Source of the DNA: Dyella choica
GTDB lineage: Bacteria; Pseudomonadota; Gammaproteobacteria; Xanthomonadales; Rhodanobacteraceae
NCBI RefSeq assembly: GCF_003977665.1
Contig: NZ_RYYV01000027.1
Location: 1-42,796 of the forward strand
Length of the DNA stretch: 42,796 bases
Reading direction: 5' to 3'
Shown here piece after piece: positions 37,023 to 42,796 of this stretch; within the stretch, counting starts at the first letter, position 1, and each line of letters starts with the position of its first letter. A program made the translations under genes and the position numbers. Below the pieces are notes generated by a model. It saw nothing but the letters and a program-made list of their open reading frames with translations, did not search any database and had not been told where the DNA came from.

Positions 37023-37414
37023 TCGGTCTCGACACGAATGTGCTGGTGCGATATTTCGCGCAGGACGACCCCGTGCAGGCCAGGAAAGCAGGCGCACTTA
37101 TCGAATCATTGACGCCCGAGCGTCCTGGTTACGTTTCGCAGGTGGCGCTTGTTGAGGTCATCTGGGTGCTTGGTCGTGCTTACCGCGTCGAGCGTGTCGA
37201 GATCGCGCGGGTGATCGAGACACTGCTTCGCACTAAGGAAGTGGTTGTAGAAGCAGCAGAGACGGTGTGGAAGGCGTTACGACTCTACGTGAGCTCTTCT
37301 GCGGATTTCGCCGACTGTTTGATCGAACGAGCATGTCACGAAGCGCACTGCGAATACACCGCTACGTTTGACACCAAAGCGGCCAAATCAACCGGCATGC
37401 GACTGATCAAGTAA
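37019..37414 (+). CDS. vapC: VapC-type PIN-domain ribonuclease toxin
   Basis: This 131-residue PIN nuclease probably cleaves tRNA or rRNA when freed from its antitoxin. The metal-binding acidic residues are present: D5 (GLDTNVLVRYF), E46 (ALVEVIW), D99 (with D96, in SADFADCLI) and D118 (TFDTKAAK), so it should be active. Its ATG overlaps the antitoxin stop as ATGA, the usual coupled arrangement. Base composition is somewhat lower in GC than the flanking housekeeping genes, consistent with acquisition by transfer. Confidence 0.92.
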   Translation: MIGLDTNVLVRYFAQDDPVQARKAGALIESLTPERPGYVSQVALVEVIWVLGRAYRVERVEIARVIETLLRTKEVVVEAAETVWKALRLYVSSSADFADCLIERACHEAHCEYTATFDTKAAKSTGMRLIK

Positions 37415-37480
37415 GCCATATTTGTGCCGATCGAGCAGGTAGGTCTAGCTCGTCTAGCGTGCCTAAAGCAAACCATATAA

Positions 37481-37984
<504 letters not shown>

Positions 37985-38000
37985 AGCGTTTCGTAGTTTC

Positions 38001-38065
38001 GTAGGCTGGGATGACAATCCCAGCTTCGTGCAGCTGGCAATGCTGGGATGGTCATCCCAGCCTAC
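38001..38065. repeat. Inverted pair of GTAG-headed REP sequences, copy D
   Basis: GTAG at 38001-38004 starts one unit (GCTGGGAT-GACA-ATCCCAGC); CTAC at 38062-38065 ends the mirror unit. The right end overlaps the sirtuin gene: its TAG stop is the complement of 38062-38064. The pair separates the convergent tadA and sirtuin genes. Confidence 0.92.
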
Positions 38066-38892
38066 AGAAACGCGAGGGCATCGGCGCAAGGGCGTTCCAC
38101 TTTCAGGCTCAGCAGCGGATCGGCGCGAGTGCGCCCCAGGTTGACCGCGGCAATCGGCTTGCCGGCCTTGGCGGCGGCATGGGCGAAGCGGTAGCCGGAA
38201 AACACCATCAGTGATGAACCCACCACCAGCATGGCGTCGGCGGCTTCCAGCGCCTGCATCGCCCTCGCCACGCGATCGCGCGGTACGTTTTCGCCGAAGA
38301 ACACCACGTCTGGTTTGAGGATGCCGCCGCAGTCTTCACAGAACGGCACGTTGAAGGTGTTGAAGTCATGGCCATCCAGGTCCGCATCACCGTCCGGCGC
38401 GTCGCCGGCATCGAGGGGGGCCCAGGCCGGATTGAGCGTCAGCAGAGCTTGCTGCAGCTCATGGCGCGGCGATCGGCGCTCGCACCCCATGCAGCGCACC
38501 ATATCCAGCCGTCCGTGCAGGTCCACGACCGCCTGATTGCCTGCCTGCTGATGCAGGCCATCCACGTTCTGCGTCAGCAGCAGGGTGAGCTTGTCGCGTT
38601 GCTCAAGGCGGGCCAGTGCATGGTGGGTCAGGTTGGGCAAGGCTTTGCCGAAGCGCCGCCAGCCGATCAGGCTACGCGCCCAATAGCGTTGGCGCGTCAG
38701 CGCTTCACCCATGAACGCCTGATACGTCACCGGCTGGGCACGCTTCCAGCCGCCTTCAATGTCGCGATAGTCCGGAATGCCCGAATCCGTACTGCAGCCG
38801 GCGCCGGTCAGCACGAACAGGCGGCGATGCCGGGCGACGAAGTGCTGCAAGCCTTCGTTCTTTTCCTGGGACTGCGTTTGCGCCGACGTCAT
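38062..38892 (-). CDS. NAD-dependent protein deacylase, Sir2 family
   Basis: This 276-residue sirtuin removes acyl groups from lysines using NAD+. Motifs seen: the NAD loop GAGCSTDSGIPDYRD, TQNVDGLH, the catalytic His in DLHGRLD, two zinc cysteine pairs (CMGC and CEDC), GGILKPDVVFFGE and GSSLMVF. The sequence resembles class II (SIRT4-like) bacterial sirtuins. The frame is open to an ATG at 38943, but the ATG at 38892 has GAGG 8 bases upstream and gives normal family length. The stop codon lies inside REP pair D. Confidence 0.92.
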   Translation of the reverse strand: MTSAQTQSQEKNEGLQHFVARHRRLFVLTGAGCSTDSGIPDYRDIEGGWKRAQPVTYQAFMGEALTRQRYWARSLIGWRRFGKALPNLTHHALARLEQRDKLTLLLTQNVDGLHQQAGNQAVVDLHGRLDMVRCMGCERRSPRHELQQALLTLNPAWAPLDAGDAPDGDADLDGHDFNTFNVPFCEDCGGILKPDVVFFGENVPRDRVARAMQALEAADAMLVVGSSLMVFSGYRFAHAAAKAGKPIAAVNLGRTRADPLLSLKVERPCADALAFL

Positions 38893-39115
38893 GTTTGCCT
38901 CAATAGGGTCGGGACCCGCCTTCAGATGGGGCGCCGGCAGCATTAACTCAAGCGAAAACCGCGCGGCGTCCGCGGCGCATATTCCATGCGCCCTGGTTTG
39001 CCGGGTGTAAACTCATCTCAAGTCGGGCCAGGCACGCGACGCGCCAGTGGCAGCCATGGCCGACGTCATGAAGAAAGCGATGCGTTCGGCGGCGTTGCGC
39101 TCCAGAGGAGGCATC

Positions 39116-39553
39116 ATGTTCTCGCATATCCTGGTTCCTACCGATGGTTCCGATTACGCCATGCACGCGGCAGAACTTGGCATCGGACTAGCGCGTTCGC
39201 TGGGTGCCCGTATTTACGCTTTTCACGTCTTGGCACCGCTTGCCACGGTCGCCTATTTATCTGACGTCATTCAGCACACGGAAGATTCACATGTCGAGCG
39301 GGCGGTGGTGCGCGCGCAGCACCGCCTGGCCGAAATCGAGGAAATGGCGAATAAGGCCGGAGTGGCCTGCCACGGTGGCTATGCTTTCGATCGTCGCCCC
39401 TATGTGGCCATCGTTGGTGCGGCCAAAAAGCAACATTGTGATCTCATCGTGATGAGTACGCATGGCTATGCCACGTTCGACCGTATGCTGCTGGGCAGCG
39501 AAACGAACCGGGTGCTGGGATGCTGCGACATCCCAGTGTTGGTGTGCCATTGA
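39116..39553 (+). CDS. Universal stress protein UspA family
   Basis: This 145-residue single-domain Usp has the start FSHILVPTDGSDYAMHAAE and the C-terminal nucleotide loop STHGYATFDRMLLGSETNRVL. The usual G-2x-G-9x-G-S pattern is incomplete because the second glycine is threonine, so ATP binding may be weakened. The ATG at 39116 has GAGGAGG upstream; the frame is open from 39047 but that part is not conserved. Usp proteins of this kind aid survival in stasis or low oxygen. It is divergent from the sirtuin gene. Confidence 0.92.
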   Translation: MFSHILVPTDGSDYAMHAAELGIGLARSLGARIYAFHVLAPLATVAYLSDVIQHTEDSHVERAVVRAQHRLAEIEEMANKAGVACHGGYAFDRRPYVAIVGAAKKQHCDLIVMSTHGYATFDRMLLGSETNRVLGCCDIPVLVCH

Positions 39554-39563
39554 GACTACGCAG

Positions 39564-40388
39564 CTACGTATGTGGCTCGGCTTGTGACCAGCTTGCCGAC
39601 TTGTTGGGCAACTGCCGGCGTAACGCTCGTACGTCGGTGGAGTCCGGAAGCTGTTCGATGGCACCGAGGAAAATCTGAAAATCCTGGCGCCAGCCCAGTT
39701 GATCGGTCAACGCCGATAGCTGCCTGGCCCGGGCACCATAGCTTTGGGTGCGGCGTTTCTTCATCCCTGCCATGCGACGCGCCTTGCGGACGAATTCCAG
39801 CTGATAGCGAAGCTTGCGCGCGCGCCGCCGCCAACGATGCAAGGCATCGGGTACGCGCGAAGCAAGCGCTTTGCCATGCGCCTTTTTCACGCGCCGTTGG
39901 CTGCGTTTCAAGGTTTTCATTGCCAGGGCAGGGCGAATGTCGGCCCAGGCAAGCGCATGGATCGATGTGATGATTCGTTGCGCATCGGCTCGCCGTTGCC
40001 GCCATTGGGGATCTTGCTTGAGCGCGTCGTCGAGTATTTGCTCGCACCGGTGTTCGAGCGCGTGGATCACCTCGGGCGTGATCCAGGTTTCATGCGCAGT
40101 AGCCAGCAGTTTCGCCGTGTGTGCGGCGATGTGCGCATCGCGCAATGGAGCAAGGCCATGCGCCAGCTCTCGCAGGCGCCGGTTCACGGCACCGGTCGGT
40201 TGCCCGGGTGGCAGCAAGGGCAGCAGGCTGCGCAGGCGACGGCACGATTTGCGCGCCTGGTGAATGCCTTCTTGTCGTCGTTTGCGCACGGCCAGCGCGC
40301 GCAGCAGCGAACGGCACTCTCGGGCTGCGAGCAGCTCCAAGGAGGGTCCCAAGGCCGGCAGGCCGTCGCGCTTGGTCTTGTTCATCAT
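39564..40388 (-). CDS. CHAD domain protein (probable polyphosphate binding)
   Basis: This 274-residue, strongly basic, helical protein has the CHAD pattern of conserved His/Arg helices: IHQARKSCRRLRSLL (about 42-56), LRDAHIAAHTAK and LHRWRRRARKLRYQLEFV. CHAD proteins bind polyphosphate granules through this basic surface. It lacks an N-terminal CYTH triphosphatase domain, so it is a stand-alone form. The start is one of two adjacent ATGs at 40388/40385 with only a weak GGG upstream. It begins 25 bases after the membrane glycosyltransferase stop on the same strand, so the two may be cotranscribed; no functional link is obvious. Confidence 0.88.
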   Translation of the reverse strand: MMNKTKRDGLPALGPSLELLAARECRSLLRALAVRKRRQEGIHQARKSCRRLRSLLPLLPPGQPTGAVNRRLRELAHGLAPLRDAHIAAHTAKLLATAHETWITPEVIHALEHRCEQILDDALKQDPQWRQRRADAQRIITSIHALAWADIRPALAMKTLKRSQRRVKKAHGKALASRVPDALHRWRRRARKLRYQLEFVRKARRMAGMKKRRTQSYGARARQLSALTDQLGWRQDFQIFLGAIEQLPDSTDVRALRRQLPNKSASWSQAEPHT

Positions 40389-40413
40389 CCCAGACAGGCT
40401 CCGGGAATTTCGC

Positions 40414-42339
40414 TTAAGGGGCGATCATCTCGTTGATGTTCCTGGCCGAAGTCGGCGGCGGCAGGGTGCTGCAGCCTGGATAAGCCGGATCAGGCCAGAC
40501 ACCCCAATTGGACTTGGAGACGCGTGCATCGCATGTCAAGCGATGGACGGCCAGGAAGTCCTGATGCACCGCCTGGTGCTTGTTCCAGCTCTGGATGGCG
40601 TAGACGTCGACCTGATATACCGGCTGGGTCGGATTGGTATACGTGTTCAGGTACTGCACCACGACGCGATCGCCGACTGACGCGGCGTTGCCCTTGTCCA
40701 GCTGAACTTCCGGCGCTTGTGGTTGCGCAACCTGGGTACCAGCTGCGGCCGGTGGGATCGCAACGTAGACAAAAGCCTCCGGCACCGCATTCCAGCGCAG
40801 ATATCTTGGGTGATAGTCGATGAATTGCTGCAACAGTACCCGCCGTGGCGCGACGCCCGGCTGACGCGCGAGATCCAGTGCAATCTTCAAGGCCGATGGC
40901 TCATCGATATCGTGCACGCCCCATGCAAGCAGACTGCAGCCGCCGCTTTCGGCGTTGGCTGCGCGCGAGGCGAGCAGCGACGGCAGCTCTTGCACCGGAT
41001 GACGCGCGGCCAACTCCGCCGGCATGTAGGCGCGGATCGGCGTGCCAGGCGGCATGTAATAGCCGAAGAAGTCCTGCTCGGCGAGCGCGCGGAAATACGG
41101 CGAGGCGCCGAAATGGTACGGAAGGATCGCCGGCACCAGCTGGCCGCTGCAGCCGGGCAGACGCGCAATGTATTGTGCCGACGCCCGCCAGCTTTCACGC
41201 TGAGGCAACGCACGTCCCGGCAGCCGACACAGATAGCTGCCCACCATCAACATGGCGAGCACGGCGACGATCACGCTGCTGCGCGTGTAGCCACGGGGGC
41301 CGGCAGCGTCATAAAGGCGGCCCATCAGCAACCATGCGAACGGCACGCAGGTAAGCAGGTTGCGGTCCGATAGCGAGGGAGCGACAGCCACCGATACACC
41401 GATGCCGCAAACAGTGATGCCGATCAACACGAAGGCGGCCAGCCTGACTGCCCATCGCGTGTCTCGTTCGTCGTAGGCGAAATACGCATTGCCCAGCACT
41501 TTTTGCCGGATACCGAACAGCACCAGCAACCCGGTTACGGCAATCACTTGCCGCTGCATCAAGCCATGCAACGCATCGCGAATCTGCTGTCCGAAGAAGC
41601 TGGCGCTGTTGCTGAACCAGGAACTGTCCAGATCCAACTGGGTCGAGTGGACCATCATCCGGTAGTACGCGACATTGAACGCGAGTATTACCAGCCCAGT
41701 CGCCACCAGTGCGCCACGAATACGCCAGGAAGGCAGGCTGAGCAAAAGAAACAGCAGCAGCATGCCCGTTGCCAGCAGCAGATAGGCATGCGTGAGGCTG
41801 GCGATCAGGCCCAGCAGGCTCAGCGCCATCCAGTGCGCGTAAGGAAAATCCGCACGGGCTTCCACCCGGCGGCGAAAGGCGAGGGCGATCGACAACAGGC
41901 TGCTGGAAAGTACCAGGCAAAGCCCGTAGCTGCGCGCGTTCTGCGACTGCTCGAACCAGAACGCGGACACTCCTGCCACCGCGCATGCGAACGCGATGGC
42001 GGTGTGGCTCAGCACGCGCCGCGTACCCAGCGCGAAGATGACAAGGGATGCGACGGCCAATACGGCGCTCGGCAAGCGCAATGCCGTCTCCGACAGTCCG
42101 GCCAGGTGCGTCCAGGCATACAGGAAGAAGTAGTAAAACGGGGGATGCGCATCAGTCAGCGCGCGCCGAAACACTTCACCGTAGCCGCCATCTTGATGGA
42201 CCACATGGACCGTAAATAGCTCGTCGATCCATAGGCCACTGGCGGAAAGCCCTACAAAAGCCCCTGCACAAGCGATCAACGCGATCCATCCATAGACAAA
42301 AGCCTGCCACCGCGCCGGCGCCCGCAACCCTTGATTCAC
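40414..42339 (-). CDS. GT-C type integral membrane glycosyltransferase (ArnT/PMT-like)
   Basis: This 641-residue inner-membrane protein would transfer sugar from a lipid-linked donor on the periplasmic side. About 11 helices fill the first 390 residues. The first periplasmic loop holds the catalytic-type acidic pair region (SGLWIDELFTVHVV) and the DAHPPFYYFFLYAW motif typical of the PMT_2/DUF2079-like GT-C fold. The last 250 residues are a soluble periplasmic domain rich in Pro and aromatics. The acceptor is unknown; cell-surface polysaccharide or lipid A-type substrates are possible. The start is GTG at 42339 with GGAG 7 bases upstream. No polysaccharide cluster is adjacent. Confidence 0.82.
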   Translation of the reverse strand: MNQGLRAPARWQAFVYGWIALIACAGAFVGLSASGLWIDELFTVHVVHQDGGYGEVFRRALTDAHPPFYYFFLYAWTHLAGLSETALRLPSAVLAVASLVIFALGTRRVLSHTAIAFACAVAGVSAFWFEQSQNARSYGLCLVLSSSLLSIALAFRRRVEARADFPYAHWMALSLLGLIASLTHAYLLLATGMLLLFLLLSLPSWRIRGALVATGLVILAFNVAYYRMMVHSTQLDLDSSWFSNSASFFGQQIRDALHGLMQRQVIAVTGLLVLFGIRQKVLGNAYFAYDERDTRWAVRLAAFVLIGITVCGIGVSVAVAPSLSDRNLLTCVPFAWLLMGRLYDAAGPRGYTRSSVIVAVLAMLMVGSYLCRLPGRALPQRESWRASAQYIARLPGCSGQLVPAILPYHFGASPYFRALAEQDFFGYYMPPGTPIRAYMPAELAARHPVQELPSLLASRAANAESGGCSLLAWGVHDIDEPSALKIALDLARQPGVAPRRVLLQQFIDYHPRYLRWNAVPEAFVYVAIPPAAAGTQVAQPQAPEVQLDKGNAASVGDRVVVQYLNTYTNPTQPVYQVDVYAIQSWNKHQAVHQDFLAVHRLTCDARVSKSNWGVWPDPAYPGCSTLPPPTSARNINEMIAP

Positions 42340-42591
42340 GCACTCGCTCCTACATCAATCCAAAAGGTGATAGCGGAATTCCGCCGAATGGAAAACACGC
42401 AGGACGACGCCCCCGCCGACGCGGCGACGCAAAGGTGTCCTGGGTGGATCCCCTGTTCGGCGGCAAGGCTATCGCACGCCGATGCTGGCTCCGGATTTTG
42501 GCATAAATTCCTGGAGTGGGCGTTTCTTGAGCAAGAAGCCTTGGTCGGTTCGGCTGGTGATCTGATTAGCTATGTCTCAGCTGGCAGGTAT

Positions 42592-42703
42592 CTGCTCCCT
42601 CCCCTACGTGTAGTAGGGGAGGGTTGGGGTGGGGTGAAGCAACCTCGCGGCAAGCTCAAACGCGACGGCAAGCTCGTACAACCCCACCCCAACCCTCCCC
42701 TGC
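42592..42703. repeat. Right-truncated copy of the long nested palindrome
   Basis: The left half is identical to the copy at 32281 from CTCCCTCCCCTAC through TGAAGCAACCTCGCG. The right arm CCCCACCCCAACCCTCCCCTGC is intact, but the terminal GCAGGGGAGGGAG hairpin is missing. The central segment differs (GGCAAGCTC repeated around ACGCGAC). Confidence 0.88.
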
Positions 42704-42740
42704 CAAGCACTTGATTAGCGTCGAGTCTCAGTAGGGTTTC

Positions 42741-42770
42741 GTAGATCCCGCTCCGGCAAGGGGCGGGATC
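42741..42770. repeat. Possible single GTAG-headed REP
   Basis: GTAG (42741-42744) leads into GATCCCGC...GCGGGATC, an 8-bp stem with an 11-base loop. It has the head-plus-hairpin form of a REP but a stem unlike the other copies. One occurrence only. Confidence 0.4.
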
Positions 42771-42796
42771 GGAGTAAGCCGGCAGCCAGGTCTGCG

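Larger units (their letters stand above)
42340..42796. other. Right-end intergenic region with repeats, no supported gene
   Basis: From the glycosyltransferase start to the window edge I see no gene with a binding site and recognisable product. It holds a 12-bp palindrome GCGGAATTCCGC (42373-42384), which might be an operator for the glycosyltransferase, a right-truncated long palindrome (42592-42703), and a possible GTAG-headed hairpin (42741-42770). Confidence 0.5.

Overview
The window looks like chromosome of a GC-rich gammaproteobacterium of the Xanthomonadales, most likely a Rhodanobacteraceae genus such as Dyella, Rhodanobacter or Luteibacter. The evidence is the codon bias, the ndk-rlmN-pilF-rodZ-yfgM-bamB-der order, an unusually long LigA, and dispersed GTAG-headed REP pairs like those described in Stenotrophomonas. 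The genus is inference. No rRNA, tRNA, CRISPR array or prophage was seen.

Layout. Positions 1-96 are the edge of a probable insertion sequence whose transposase reads out of the window to the left. Positions 283-7783 (minus strand) are a signalling block: a three-PAS histidine kinase, a CheY-like receiver and a REC-GAF-PAS-GAF-GGDEF-EAL protein in one close-packed operon, with a second PAS kinase upstream that lacks its phospho-accepting histidine. Next come a cation:proton antiporter and a DHA2-type exporter (minus), ligA-epmA (plus), and then a quinone oxidoreductase, a pirin and a second DHA2 exporter (minus). Positions 18628-23003 are a TetR regulator followed by a fatty-acid beta-oxidation pair, with two operator palindromes around the regulator's own promoter.

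From 23231 the plus strand carries ndk, rlmN, pilF, rodZ, yfgM, bamB and der, several overlapping by 4-11 bases. These cover nucleotide balance, 23S rRNA/tRNA methylation, type IV pilus assembly, cell shape, outer-membrane protein assembly and ribosome assembly. Then follow a rhodanese-MoeB fusion, folD, guaB and guaA (one-carbon supply and GMP synthesis), a DUF899 protein, an AbrB-type antitoxin with a VapC toxin, and tadA. The right end has a sirtuin (minus), a universal stress protein (plus), a CHAD protein and a GT-C type membrane glycosyltransferase (both minus).

The most striking non-coding content is three repeat families. (1) Four inverted pairs of GTAG-headed REPs (64-72 bp); in three of them the GTAG supplies the TAG stop codon of the adjacent gene (der, a DHA2 exporter, the sirtuin). 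(2) A nested palindrome of about 110-130 bp rich in CCCTCCCC/GGGGAGGG, in one full, one right-truncated and one decayed copy. (3) ATTCCC-type inverted repeats, one with perfect 31-bp arms. Nothing here is clearly a new defence or biosynthetic system. The best leads are the stop-codon reuse by REP pairs, the kinase with serine in place of the H-box histidine, and the c-di-GMP protein with a destroyed GGDEF motif but an intact EAL domain.
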